A stretch of 64,000 bases of DNA from Nilaparvata lugens. Taxonomy: Eukaryota > Arthropoda > Insecta > Hemiptera > Delphacidae. The position numbers and the translations under genes were made by a program. The stretch covers positions 16,623,236 through 16,687,235 of the forward strand of contig NC_052511.1 of assembly GCF_014356525.2 (NCBI RefSeq), in the 5' to 3' direction. This document shows positions 1-13,103 of the stretch, piece after piece (the first letter of the stretch is position 1; every line of letters begins with the position of its first letter). The notes below the pieces were generated by a model. It made no database searches, was not told where the DNA came from, and was given only the letters and a program-made list of their open reading frames with translations.

Positions 1-1835
1 AGTAGTCTTCATATTGTCTTCAAAACACTTTACAGCTACTTATCATTCTGAAGCTCAATAATTCACTCATTCTACCTACCTAGATCCAAAATAAATTATT
101 TCATAGCACTGTAATTAGTCAGTTTAAATTCCATCAGTTGTACTATGTCATTGTAATACATGAACTTAACTGGTAGAATGAATGGAGTTTTGAAAAATTC
201 TGAAAGTTTATTGGTATGGTTTAACCAATAATAATGATCATTTGTGGAATGTATAATCCACACAAATCGGAATACATACAATTCAATAATAAAATTCAAA
301 TACAATATAATTTTTTTCAAGATACTATTATGAAAGTAGTTCTATAGTGCGGTCCATGTTATAATGGCAGTGGATAAAGATAGAAGAATAGTGATACCGA
401 TTCTCTGCATTAATTAATTATATTTCTACACTGTCAAAAACATAATTGGCATCGTTGTGGACCTAGAAAAGGATAGTACCACCGGCTTTGTCGAATGATG
501 AACTAGGATAGCAAAACCAAAGTTGATCAAATACTGTCTTTATAACGTGGACCGCACTAAAGTAAAATTTATGAGAAGTTGTACCGTATTTGGTGAGATA
601 TTGCAAATAAAATATTCATCGTTCCTCTATTTGATAACAAAAGTTGAATATGATGATTCAATATCTTATAATTCGTTGGGAATAATTTGTAAAAAATACT
701 CCAACTGTTTGAGTTCATTTTTTACAGTGCTTCTTCCTCATTAATCTTTGTCAACTCAGGCAACCCTACAGGGATCTGCATTTTACTTTTGAAAATCGAT
801 GGAATCCTTTTGGTCCTTCCAATTTTATTGTGTCAACTCTCAGCTTTGAAGCAGTTTGACACAATCGTATTAGCATAAAGCAGTTGATCCATAGAGTACC
901 TCACATTGAAGAGAACAGCACAGCACGGTCAATGCCTTTGCCTCCTTATATGAAGGCAGTATCATAGCGTGATGCTTGATACACAACAAATAGCATTTGC
1001 TTGGGGAAGTCGCTGCTACATCATTAATCTTGTGACTGTTCTGAGTAATACAAACATTCTGCATAATACGACTGACTCTGCTACGTGAGATTCGCCATAC
1101 TCAATGCACAGGCTTATTCTTCTATTTACATTTTTCCTTTGAACAGAATTTTATTAATGATGAACCAAGTTATACAAGAAATGTCAACAAGTTATACACG
1201 TGTAAAACGTGTTCCCCTCTCTCTCACCTACCTCCCTCCTACCATAAAGGTTACTGAGAGTGAACTATGGACTATGCAACCCTAGATTTTCTTTCCTTTA
1301 TCTGTTTCCTGCACACGACCCTCATCTGTTTCAAATACATTCGACCAATCTCATCGTTTAGAAGTACAACTGAACAACTTGATTTGTATGAGAATTCAAC
1401 TGTCACAAATGGACCCTATTATGCACATTAATCTGAAGTAGTACAGAAATCTATCCTCCTGAAAATTATTAATGATTGTAGAATATTCGATAGAGCATTA
1501 AACTAAAATTGATTAAAAAATGATAATTCAACAGAGTTTTTTATTAGGATTGACAAAACGTTTCAGTTGAAGTTGTTCCCAGTTTTTCAAGGACGTCAGA
1601 TCCAGATACTGCTTCTTTAGTGGATTATTCTTGTTGAACCTTGTTGTAACTTGATCCAGTTAAATTTATCTTTTGTACTGTGAGAGCTTCAGGAGTGAAC
1701 TTTACAGAAGAACAGCAAAAATGTTGCAATAACGGTAGGTAGGTACTTCACAAAGCTCTAAACATACATCTTCTGAATAGAGTTTGTCATTGAAACACAA
1801 AAATTGTATTGCAAAATTTTAGATGATTTTATTCG

Positions 1836-1852
1836 TTTTTTTTTTTTTTTTT
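1836..1852 (+). repeat. Poly(T) tract
   Basis: Seventeen T in a row. It could be the tail of a minus-strand retroposed copy, but no body is recognised. Confidence 0.8.
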
Positions 1853-3784
1853 GCTTTAATAATTATCTAAATTTCAAAATTATGAATTTCAATTATTTAA
1901 TTCTGAAATTACAATTATAGTTATCCCTGTCAGCTATTTGTCTTGTGAGGGTGAAAATTTGTCAATTTGAAAAATGTACCTATGTATAACCCTAATTAGG
2001 GCAATTAAATAAACAAAGCTCAGAAAGAGATGAAGTTTTGCACTTTTGCCGATTTTTCCATTCAAATATTCTGATGTTCAACCTAATAAATTGATAAATT
2101 AACACCTCTATCATTGTTTAGATTGATTTCCAAACCCTGTACATTGCCGATCTTTGTTGAGCACGCACATTCAAAAAGCTCGTAAAAGCCTTGCTCTAAT
2201 CGTACACCATTGGAAATGAATGAAATAGATTTACAATCCACATCAACAAAAATATAAAGACAATTGGAAATATTTTAATTTCATTTTTTTCTCGAATTCA
2301 ATAGTATTAGTTATATACTTTTTCTTTTTCATGTATAAATCTGTTAGTTTAAGTTTCATGGATGCAAGGTTTTTTATTATTTTGCTTGTATTTTGTTTCA
2401 GTTTTTGCTTTAAAGTCAATATTATTAGCTACATACCTTATTTTTGTGTTTCATGTATTGTTTTTCAAATTGTACTGCTCAGTGTGCGTTATGAGGCCAA
2501 TAATGGGATGTGGTTCCTGGTGCCCTCAAATATGTATAGGTAGTTTCAAATGAAAAATAATTAATGATAAATAAATCTTACTTTGATTGTAATAGTAATA
2601 TAAATGAATTCAATTTTCAGTTGCTGGGTTTGGCCTTTTCAACCAGGCAAATCCTATTCAGAATAAAATACATTCTCAAGCCTCAGAAAACTGTCATGAA
2701 TTTGATTGTTCAACTTGTAGAACGAGTGTTTCAAATGAGATGTACAGTATTCGATCAGCGGAGCTCATTCAAACATTTTAGTGATGAACCCTATATGATT
2801 AACTCTATATTATTATGCTCAGTCAATGGAAGATGAAAGAGCTGCCGATTATGGCTGTTACTTTTCTATGTTGAGAAAGATCTCTACATATAAGGTGAAT
2901 TTGAGTTCAATGCACCTACTGTGGCTATTTATTGTTGTGTTGTATAAACCCTGTTTTTATTGTGTTGTATTGTATTATGTGACTGGCCTATATAACAAAT
3001 TTTACAATTTTACAATGCAAATGACACTAATGCAATAGCATTATAGAAGATAAAATAATAAGGGAGTCCTTGTGCTATTTTTCTTCCAAATTTATAGGTG
3101 ACAAAGTCCAAGATAAGGTTAGAATTTCACATGTGCAATTTTTAAAAAATTTTAGTCCAAAATAAACATGAAAACTATAAATTTTGAATTTTGATGACTT
3201 GAATTAATAAATTGTGATATTCTATTGAGTCTAATGAAGATATTCTATTCTATTCATATTTCAATTTTCTTACTGAGCTGGTGATAAGTTAGAGATTAAA
3301 TCATTCATTCATACCACTTATTTCTTGATTGTAGACAGATTGATAGATGAATAGGCCTAGACGATGTAGACAGTCACCGTTGTAGATTTTTAGGGCATAG
3401 GCCTACCGGTACCTGTGAATTTATAATGTGGCAATACGCGTTAGGCTATAGTTGCATATAGCCTACATCAAGTTTTGAACGTTTGATTTTTTGCAGTCCT
3501 TAAAAATTCTATTAGATTAAACAGGTGATGTCAAACAAATTATTATGTATGTCAAGTTCCATTCAATCTGATGGAATTCATAAGGACGGCAAAAAATCGT
3601 ACTTTCAAAAATCGATGTGTGTGTAACTGGCTTTAGTCTATCAAATAGGCTTAGGTTTAATTCCATTCAGTAATATAACGCTACTTTCAGTCATTTACAA
3701 TAATGAGTTCAATACCATTCACCTAAATGCTATAGGTCACTGAGATCTTACTTTCTCATTTATTCTCTATTGATTCACACAATA

Positions 3785-3860
3785 TACATCATCGAAATGA
3801 TAGGGAGAGAAAAAAGGTAACCTTGTGCTATTCCTCTCCCAAATTTAGATAAGGACTAAG
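3785..3860 (+). repeat. Dispersed repeat G fragment
   Basis: GAAAAAAGGTAACCTTGTGC then TATTCCTCTCCCAAATTTAG: same ending as at 20.1 kb. A similar scrap lies at 3055-3105. Confidence 0.4.
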
Positions 3861-3989
3861 GTTACATAGTACGAAATAGGTCAAGTCTTGTAGATGTTAA
3901 CTACACTCATATTTGATGAAAGGGAAAATTTACTAAAAGATTTTGACTCACTTTGGTAATGTCATCAAAAAATGCATATTGTGCGACTC

Positions 3990-4075
3990 ACTTCAAACTG
4001 TCAGCATTGATTGAATAAGAAGCATTTATATTATTTATAAAGAATGCAATTAGTTTGGAGTGGAGCTCACTACAG
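3990..4075. mobile_element. Palindromic mini-MITE family D, diverged copies (also at about 32095-32160)
   Basis: AAACTGTCAGCATTGATTGA then AAGCATTTATATTATTTATA and AAGAATGC: same order as family D, but the right arm has decayed. A half copy, AAACTGTCAGTATTAGCTGA, is at about 32112. Confidence 0.4.
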
Positions 4076-4079
4076 CAAA

Positions 4080-5075
4080 ATCTTTACTACATGAAATTTA
4101 TTTGGCCCATTAGCCTATATTGACATTATATCGATTTTGTAACCACAATATTTCGTAAATACGGTACCGGTATTGAATACCTATTTCAATACGGTGCCTA
4201 CTTAAAATATTGGTATCATCCAACAATAATTCAACTATCGGTACCTCATTTATACTCTATCCAAAAACCTCAAATAAGAAATCATAGCATGATATATGCA
4301 GTTTATAATATAAACAATGCTATGATTTCAAATTTGATAATATTATTATCAAAGATCTATTCCAGGTCAATGATATCACAATAACGTTGAAACAATGTTG
4401 CTGTCAGCCCATCAATTATTGAAGAACAAATTTCAGATGATACAGTTTCAAATGAAAAAATACAAGAATGATTGTCAAATTTTAATTTTCAAAGATTTAA
4501 AATGGATGCTTTTGGCATATTGGTAGGCTACTATATAAAAACTGATATCATTATTGTCTTTAATGTGTTAGTTTTCATGATGGTTAGGTTACCAGGCCCC
4601 CAAAAACTTTGATATATGCCACTAATGATTGCAGGATAGCTATGGATAAGTTGCATAAAATAATAGGAAAGATTGAATAATCATTGGGAAAATTATTGAT
4701 CGATTTCATGAATATTGGACAAAAGTCTTCTGATTCTGATTCTCATGCTTAATGATGGAGTCACTCGAATACTTTCAAGGTAATTTGATATTTTTTCTCA
4801 AATATAAGCCTAACTAGCAAACGAATAATATTGTAATTTTCAATGTATAAAATAAATACAAAAAAATCATAGATTATTGATTATCATTTTGTACTTAATA
4901 TACTTCATAAACATGCAATCCTGTATCTTGTACCATAGAGAAAGCATACGATACGGTATGCTGATTCCTCTAGATTCTTTTCTGGATGTTTATTACTTAA
5001 ATACTATTTGCTGGTACCTACCGTAAACCGTAATCTACTCGAATGTAACTATTCCAGCAGTTGTGTTTCAAGTAT
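4080..5075. other. No gene seen
   Basis: AT-rich, with scattered short palindromic words only. Confidence 0.5.
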
Positions 5076-5079
5076 TTTC

Positions 5080-5130
5080 AAAAGCTTTCAAGAGCTCTTT
5101 TCATAGCTTATGAAGTTCTTGAAAGCTTTT
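5080..5130. other. 14-bp perfect hairpin
   Basis: AAAAGCTTTCAAGA (5080-5093) and TCTTGAAAGCTTTT (5117-5130) are exact complements around a 23-base loop. The size is compatible with a small foldback or a miRNA-like precursor. No expression evidence is possible here. Confidence 0.55.
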
Positions 5131-5420
5131 TGTTTTGTGCTCTTCTCAAGCAGAATCTTAAGAGCTCGGTTGTTTCATTATCCAATTTGGGATTCTGTTG
5201 TGAAGAAAAAAATGTAATTTGATTTACCCTTTTGAGGGATTTTTTCTGGGTCTGAATATATCAACTTGAAAAATAGTTAAATCTTGACAAAATCGTGAAT
5301 CTGTTGAGATTTATCTCTTATTGACTCTTAAAGTACGGTATCCAAATCCCAATGCCCTCCTGGCCTCCTCAAACAAAAAATATAAAACATTTAGAGAATA
5401 AACGTCTCCATGGAATATAA

Positions 5421-5654
5421 GATCCCAGGAACCCATACGTATAGGCCTATAGCCCGAACCACATTCATATTGCAGCATTCCGATCCTACTCATGTCCGAT
5501 ATTTCTGTGGTGGTGGGACAGATCACATGACGGACATGTGTGGCATGCACCATTGCAGGCTGTTGTCATCACTGATCATATCTGATCGGATCGGAGTGGG
5601 ATCGGGAAGCTGCATGATAGGTGTGGTCCGTGCTGTGTATAGATTCCTGGGATC
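5421..5654. mobile_element. Palindromic MITE with GATCCCAGGAA ends
   Basis: GATCCCAGGAACCCATAC at 5421 is mirrored by ...TATAGATTCCTGGGATC ending at 5654. The arms continue, imperfectly, for about 70 bp each (ACCACA..., GCAGC..., CCGATCC...). Open frames on both strands here are a by-product of the GC-richer palindrome. No clear target duplication. Confidence 0.6.
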
Positions 5655-5676
5655 ATTCACCTCATTTCGAGGTTGA

Positions 5677-5745
5677 GTGCTAGAGAGTACTCTTAAAAGT
5701 CCTGACTCCGCCAAAAAAATCATTTTTTCATTTAATTTTATAAGT
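5677..5745 (+). mobile_element. LINE 3' tail with AGTCCTGACTCCGCC box
   Basis: The sequence AGAGAGTACTCTTAAAAGTCCTGACTCCGCC is laid out as a short hairpin plus a conserved box, followed by an A/CATTT tail. The copy at 33510-33590 shares the box. This resembles the 3' end of a LINE family. Confidence 0.5.
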
Positions 5746-7600
5746 GTTGCTCGGACTTTCCGCCCTTAGCCTAATAGCTGAGACAACTGATACAACTTAC
5801 GATATTCTTTCTCTATGCTAACAGTATGTTAATAGCCTAAATTATTCGAATGGATGAATTTTAAACAAATTCGAACTACCTACAAATCTATTGGTATTGT
5901 TTCGATGGAACGATTTTAATTTTTGGACAGTTTATTAATTGACTATTATTCCATGGACAATAAAAAATAGGTGACTACAAGTGTTATGTTCACAAAAAGT
6001 TGGATATAATATTAAAATTGCTCTTGCATAATAGAGCTTTAAAATGTCGAAATGTGCTCTATAAAAAACATGGTTTATTTGAAGTGAGGAGAATACATTA
6101 TTCAAAAATGATTTTCATATCCTACATGGTCAGTAAAACTGAAATGAATTTTATTAGTTTTAGAATCTAAATATAATATCATACAGGATTACTACAATGT
6201 ACTTAGCAACAATTAGCATTTATATTCTTATTGTAATATATGGCTATAATATTTATACTCATTATAATATTTTAAGACACAGGAATGCTTGAGTGAAATA
6301 AATTGAATGTAATAATTTTTCAATGGGAATTGTTATTGATTTCTTCGAATTATAGAAGCAGAAAAGGAGCTTGCAATTTCAAAATAAGATATGCTCAGAT
6401 TCAGTAGTCTATAACTTGGATTAAATATAGACCAGTGGTGTCAAGTACAATATTCTAATTATTTAAGCTATGGAAAACAATAATTAACAAACACGAAATA
6501 TTATTACCAAGCTACAGAACCAGAGCATATGTCATAGAGAATGGTATGCATTCTACTGTGAATATAATTTATTCACTCACTTATTGTGGATAATACTTTC
6601 ACTGATGGAGGATTTTCATCTTTTCATGAGTGGAATACATGTAAAATGAGCGCCATAAAAATTATAATTATAGCGAAATACAATTTTATTGTGTTATCCT
6701 TTTGAGGGATTTATTCTTTCGTGACTTTAATGTTATATATACGGTACTCTTAGAAGATGATGTAGCCAGATTTTTCAATAATCTGATCGATATATATTCA
6801 TTCCTTAGATAAAAATATTTTTTTGGAATTGGTATTCTTGGTACACATTCAAATTTATTCATTACTTCTTGACATTCAATAATAAGATTAGGCTATCTAC
6901 CTCCTAGATAAAAAAATATAATAAATTTGTTAATAATAAAATCATTATAATATTGTTAAGTAGTTTCCAGAAAAACTCACTTGAATACACAACGTGAATT
7001 CATGTAATAATTTTCAACAAAATACTCTATCAACCACTAGGCCATATTTTTTCTCTAATAAGCCTATTGTTATGTAATATTGGAACATTTTAAATGCAAG
7101 AAATCTCTTATTGCTGAGTTTCAGCAGCATTGTACTAGCCTTATGAAAAACATTTCTAGTATTGGTATAGTGTCTGATGTGGATACAATACGGAATCCTA
7201 TTAATACTATTATAATACAATAAAATATTGTGTTTGATTGATTGATACAATGTTGGTCCAAAAGGATTATTTTCATAAAATAATTATAACTGATAAACAA
7301 GTTCATACAAAACAAGTACCGTATTCTTACAAAAATGCATACCGTATGTATTGAAAAAATATCATCAATTTTATCTATTCAATGCAATACAATATTCAAT
7401 GAGTTTAGATAAATGTTACGATATACTAATGAGATTTCTGTAGAAATATTCGCATATTTATTATATTCATTAGTAATGTCAGAAATAAATATTTGATTTT
7501 GAATGAACAATTACTGTATTACTCCCTTGGAGGGCATAAATTTTGAGTCACAACACACCTTAACCTCAACACACCTTACTATAAGTTACCTACTCTTGAA
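5746..7600. other. No gene seen
   Basis: AT-rich. Two overlapping minus frames of 64-78 codons at 7014-7315 lack any protein-like character. Confidence 0.5.
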
Positions 7601-7609
7601 AGCCTATCT

Positions 7610-7790
7610 ACTACTGAAAAATTCAATTCAATTCAAATTTTATTTCGCCACAACAAAAATAATAATCCTCAATACAAAGTTGAAAAAACATATTGATCAA
7701 TATTTGAATATACACGAAAAACAACTTTGTCAAAATAAAATAACATGTTTGGCGCTGCCTGCAAAACCGAAGTTTGAGTGCTGGCAGCGA
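7610..7790 (-). mobile_element. Possible LINE 3' tail
   Basis: Reading minus, a moderately GC-rich segment (GCTGCCAGCACTC...) runs into GAAATAAAATT and a TTGAATTGAATTGAAT simple tail (plus-strand 7621-7640). This is a typical end of a 5'-truncated LINE. No coding part remains. Confidence 0.35.
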
Positions 7791-7794
7791 GTAT

Positions 7795-10465
7795 CGATAT
7801 TAATTTTCAATATAAAAATTTCAATGAAGATATGAATAGATGAAACAAGAAAGAATATACATATGAAAGGAAATATAAATAAACATAGTATAAATAAAAA
7901 GGAAAAGTAAATTCAAAAGTTTAAATTTGATGCACTTGAATATAAGTAGCCTAATTACTGAATGATGAATTCCATTATGTGGCTTAGAAGATAAATATTA
8001 CAATATTATTATATTTGTGGTCAGAAAAATAAATTAAAAATCAGAGAGTAGAAGACAGAGAATGAATCTGAGAAAATATATTTGAGGTTTGGAAGTAAAA
8101 TAAAAAGGTAACTGCAATAAGAGAAATATAGGATAATTAAGTGAAGGTGGCATTTACTAGTGCAAAAAACTATTGAAAGTTAACTACTGGAAAACTATTG
8201 CTCATCTGAGGCAGAGTAGGACCATACATCTTCATTAATATTCAATAATAAATTTTCCTCATCATTCAAAACAAAGATACAAGTAGTATACAAGAAATAA
8301 TGTAATTAACAGAAATATCAGTAGCATAATACTTCTATTCCAAAAAAAGATTACATCGTTCCCTTTTGTTACAATTTTTAAAAAAATTATCAATTAAATA
8401 AAAATTAATTTTACAATAATTAAAGCTTTCAATGCAAGGTTTCTTTTTTAAAAGATAACTGCTAGGCCTACTATAACTCATCAATTGTGGTCATATCCAT
8501 ATTCTACACATTAGCTACCGTTCAAGCAGTTTGAGAGAACCAATTTTATTTGAAAGATACGTTTCTAAATGAATAATTAATTAGAGTATCTTACTTATCT
8601 ATTCTACTTACATCTATATCAAATTATATTATACCTTATTACTATGCGAGGGGACTCATATTCAGTTGAACAGGTACTGAAAATATGATGAATTTGAAAC
8701 TAGATCTTGATGGTTAGATTGATATTGATCAATCAATTCAAGTAATCTAATTTCATTCAAATGATACAGTTTCTGATAAATAATTAATTCAAGTATCTTA
8801 CACTATTTATTTTACTTACAAACTATAGTAGATTATATTATAGAATTTTGGAGGAGGATCTTCAATTGAAGTTGCGGTAGTAGTTGGTAGAGGTTGATGG
8901 TTGTTTAGTCGTATTGTATATGCACCACACAAACCTCTCTAGAACCGAATTTGTCGCCTTATGTCAAACAAATTCGGATCTACAGGGTAGATGTAAAGCA
9001 TTAACCTTGAAGAGAAGAAGGCAGATCATGGTGGAAATGTTCATACTGCAACTGGAAAAATCAAATAGTTAATTAAATGATACTTTATTAAAAGAGAGCA
9101 GTTCCATTGAGAAATAAAGAAAATAATTCTTCGGTTATTAATCAATTTATTTGAAACCCCAATGATTGCTCCCTAATCGAACAATTACAAAATATTACAA
9201 GATAATAATTTACAAAGAAATAAAGGTGAAAAAAAGAAATACAGTAAACTGTATTATAAATCTCAATTATAAATAGATAAAATCTATAACAGATGTCTCA
9301 ACGTTGGTGAGTAATTTATCTTCATCATCCCAGAAACAAAGGTGTGATAAAATATTATTTATGATGGAATCAGGTAAAATAATTCCACTTATTCCCAAGC
9401 AAATCTTAATCCAATCTCCATGTATTCATTTGAAATGTTCATAGAATGTTGGTGATTACTTATGGATCACATATCATATTTTTAATATTTATGCTCACTT
9501 CAGATATATTCTGATGAAAGAAAATTATTATTGTTAAGTGAAATTATTGAGTAAAATAATTGGATTGTAAAGTCTGAATCAACTGAACAAAACTCGTATT
9601 TGAACAAACTTTTCCTATTTTTATCCAAAACCTACATTAATTATTGTTCATACTGTAATGAAAGCATCACCTCCTTATGTATAATGCAAATAAATCTTAT
9701 AAAGAATTATTTCCTCTATGGAGCATGGAAGATTTCATTGTATCATTGATATTTCTGTCAAATCTGTTCATCACGTTTTCTACTTGAAATATTTGTTTTG
9801 GGATGGGATTGAATGAGATAATTTATTTTTAAAATAGATGAGTAACCACATTGATAATCATCAACTCAACTATAACCTACTTACTTTTCACTTGATGCCT
9901 CACAAATCCACTGGATTTACTACTAGGCCTATAACTAATAAATCTACTATATTCCAATAATATTGTGACAAACATTTCAATTCAATCAGATCTGGATTCA
10001 ACAGTTTGAAAAATTTCACCTTTGAGATCCACTTTATCTACAATCTACAAATATGCAGATGGAAAAATTCAAGAATACGGTGATAAATTTGGAAATACAT
10101 TCAACATTTCAATCAAATATGAAAAATGAAAAATAAGAGCCAAAAAATCGACTATTCAAGTGTTTGATTCAGAATGGCAGACTTTTATAGAGAACTGGGT
10201 AGGTAATGGAAAATCTTTAAAAGCTGATTATTGCTCCAACATGAAACTTAAAGGGATATAATTATAGCACATTAAAAATATATATTCGTATCATTTATTT
10301 GCTTTGAACATGGAACAAGATTCATTTTTATAATTTGATATTCTATAATATTGGAAGGAAAGTCAAATCATTTGTCTAGACAGATATGAGAGATAAGATC
10401 CATAATATTTATGAATATGTCCTAATGAGATTTCTGGTTCTAGTCATTGTTGATATCTTGTATCT
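7795..10465. other. No gene seen
   Basis: AT-rich; apart from the hairpin at 8945-8977, no repeat or coding signal. Near-parallel stretches at 8570-8620 and 8775-8830 (AATTAATTNGAGTATCTTAC, TTATATTATA) suggest an old local duplication. Confidence 0.4.
8945..8977. other. 10-bp perfect hairpin
   Basis: CCGAATTTGT / ACAAATTCGG with a 13-base loop, inside a 62-codon plus-strand frame (8884-9072) I do not consider a gene. Confidence 0.5.
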
Positions 10466-10468
10466 ACC

Positions 10469-10500
10469 TATATAAGCTGACTCTGTTGTGTCTTCAGTTC
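10469..10500 (+). promoter_or_regulatory. TATA box plus arthropod initiator-like pair
   Basis: TATATAAG at 10469-10476 lies about 27 bases before the A of TCAGTT (10494-10499), the spacing of an insect TATA/Inr promoter. The first ATG downstream (10555) gives only MKS and a stop, or could be a short first coding exon. No following exon is recognised. Confidence 0.35.
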
Positions 10501-10559
10501 ATCTCAAAACAGTGTGATCATTTCAGAGCCTACCCTGGAGTTTCTCATCCATTCATGAA

Positions 10560-12470
10560 GAGTTAATGCCAAAAATAATAGAAAGTGTTCAGCTTAACAT
10601 TAATTTGCAGTTATTAAGTCCCTCTTATCATTTTCCATAATTCTATTCTAATTTCTATGTAAAGAGTATTCCGAATTTTCATACATAAATACGTCTTCAA
10701 ATTAATAGAGAAGTCATTCTATTAGATGGAACCATTGGGTTGGCAGAAACATAAAATTAATCCAAAAATATTGCTATCAACTTATAATCAATATGTAGCA
10801 TAATCTATTTCTATATTTTTGTTCTTGGTACTTTTCATCAAATACTTGAGTGGGGAAAAACGAAGCGATCATCCAACTTACAGCAAGACAATATTGAAAA
10901 GCCAGTATACAACTAATTTGAATTTATATTACTTGGTTATTAAAATGCAAATCCAGTGGAGTGAGTGAAGCTTTGATAATTGATGAGCCTTCTCCTCCTC
11001 CATTCCTCCACAACATTCGTTTTCTCCTCTACCTCATTACTTCTGTATCGTGATTCTGAAACAAACAAAAGAGAATTCATGTAGTTATAGATAGTTAATA
11101 TAGGCTACTCTCAATATTGAGTGTTGAGAAAAAACATGAATATTTAGTGGAATGTTTCATTTCCATAAGGTAACTGCGGCAGTAATATACAGCAGGTACT
11201 TTTAAATTGTTTAATATTAGAAGAATATTTAGAAATAATGTTAATTGGGAAAACAAGTTTTGTTCATTAATTTTCATCACTTTTTATGTTTATATTAAAG
11301 AGTAAACTAGAACTTTAACTTATGTTTTTATCAAACTATAGACTACCAGATCATCACGGTTTGCCTTATCCTATGAAAAATACACTTGTGGATGGTTCCT
11401 CTTCATGGTACTACTGCAGTTGCTAAATTATCTGTGCTACAGTATTACCTGTGATACTGTTGATACTGTAACTTTGATGCCAGTCTTAAATTAGGCCACC
11501 AGGCTAAGTGTCTAGTGGGACACCAGAGAGTAAATAAATAAATAAATAATAAATAAAAAGATTTTATTGTCGTAGACCAATATAGGTAATTGACAAAGTC
11601 ATGGTAATACAATTACAAAATAATAAAGTCAAAGCAATAGTTTGAAGTCTAGAAGAGACTACAGAGTCTCTCCATTGGTGCTTGTGTAAAAGCAAGCTGG
11701 GACTCCAGTGACACTGCTCTTAATAGACTATTTATCTTAGTTTTTGATTGAGTTACTAGATGGCATACCTACTCAACTCCAGTAAAGCGAGGTCTATAGA
11801 AAGGTCATTTCATAGACTATCTTTCAATACAGTGACTTTGAAACCAATAAAATTGCCAAATAAATGAACAACATTTAAAAACATATAAATGAAAACATTT
11901 ATTAAAAACTCGAAATCGAAATTATAAAATCTTTCACTAAATAATAATGATAATAAATTATTATTGACATTGCTAGCGAAACTAAGTTTGTATGCTTTAT
12001 TGAGGTTCACGTTATAATGGGAGTGTTTGATTGAAATTGGTGTTGCTATCCTTGTCTATCATTCAGCAAAGCAGAAAGCGCTATCCTTTTCCAGCTCAGA
12101 AACATTGCCAGATCGTTTTTCTCTAATAGACTCATTTGGATGTTCCCAAAAACGTGAATTTTCAATTAATCAAAGTATCATAAAATTATCATTCCAAGAA
12201 ATAAGTTTTGTATTCAAAAATAATGTTTGAAGGAATAAAAATCATAAAATTCTGAATTGAATTGAACGTTCACAATTCGATAAATAAAATCAATGACAAA
12301 TCCATATACTACCAATAGTTCACATTCATTGAGAGAAATATGTAGCATATGCTTCACTCGGCATTGGTTAACTATTCAAATAATGTTATGAAAAGTGTTT
12401 TTCACTTTTCACTTCTAGGTCGTCTAGGTACCTAATAAGTAGTCGTCATCTCTCATCATCATCCATCTCA
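10560..12470. other. No gene seen
   Basis: AT-rich. At 11490-11560 GGCCACCAGGCTAAGTGTCT ends in an AAATAAATAAATAAAT tail, possibly a retroposon end. Short frames at 11810-12230 are unconvincing. Confidence 0.4.
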
Positions 12471-12474
12471 TTCA

Positions 12475-12545
12475 TTACCCACGCACAAGCCTAAAAGCTT
12501 ATGTGGGCCCTCAGTATTATTATTATTTTTTTTTATTATTATTAT
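12475..12545 (+). repeat. CCCACGCACAAG...CTTATGTGGG hairpin repeat with ATT tail
   Basis: CCCACGCACAAGCCTAAAAG then CTTATGTGGGCCCTCAGTAT and (ATT)n. The same module, diverged, is at 31985-32045 and inside the SINE at 33785-33850. Likely the 3' end of a SINE or LINE. Confidence 0.5.
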
Positions 12546-12559
12546 CATTTCAATCACAT

Positions 12560-12790
12560 GACAAGTGAGTGTTTATTGCAGTCGAAGTCGGCCTTTGGCA
12601 AGACTTTGGTGCATTACTAAACAGAAATGTTCAAAAATGATCTCACAATGGATGCTGTGCTGAGAACAACTGCTTTTTCCATGGCATATTTTGCACTTTT
12701 CGATATTCCCATCTGACAAAGATTTGCTGACACTTTTCTAGTTACAACTCCAACCGTGGAGATAATGACAGGAACAATTGTGACCAATTA
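12560..12790 (-). mobile_element. LINE-type polyprotein C-terminal scrap
   Basis: Reading minus gives VTIVPVIISTVGVV, then KYAMEKAVVLSTASIVRSFL and a stop. This spacing (VxVIPVVIGAxG ... QKxxLxTAxIxRxxL) recalls the extreme C terminus of some LINE polyproteins annotated in arthropods. ATT-rich simple sequence flanks both sides. Assignment rests on motif memory only. Confidence 0.45.
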
Positions 12791-13103
12791 TTATTATTAT
12801 TATTTTATTAAAATAAATCTTAATTGTCATTTCATCTATTTGAAGTAGTAAATGCGACCTCTTTCACTAATCGAGACTGATAACCAAGACATCAATATCG
12901 TATGACATTCCCCCAATCAAATATGTTGATTTGCCTTAAGTCTTGTAACTAAAGTTTATTGGGGATGGTGAACGTCAAGTCATTGAGATCGTTAAAATTA
13001 TGTGATAGTGCAATTCAAGTTATCCCGTTATATCTGATATTGACTGTTGATATTAATTGTTCATTATTGTTGATAATGATCAATCATAAGAGGAATTGAC
13101 TTA

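Larger units (their letters stand above)
1..3985. other. No gene seen
   Basis: AT-rich sequence. Short frames (largest 90 codons at 2564-2836) show no recognisable product. Apart from the poly(T) tract and repeat-G scraps near 3055 and 3820, I see nothing structured. Confidence 0.5.

Noticed and set aside
5311..5723. Open frames of 66-88 codons on both strands
   Set aside because: They sit in a palindromic element; inverted repeats open frames on both strands at once.
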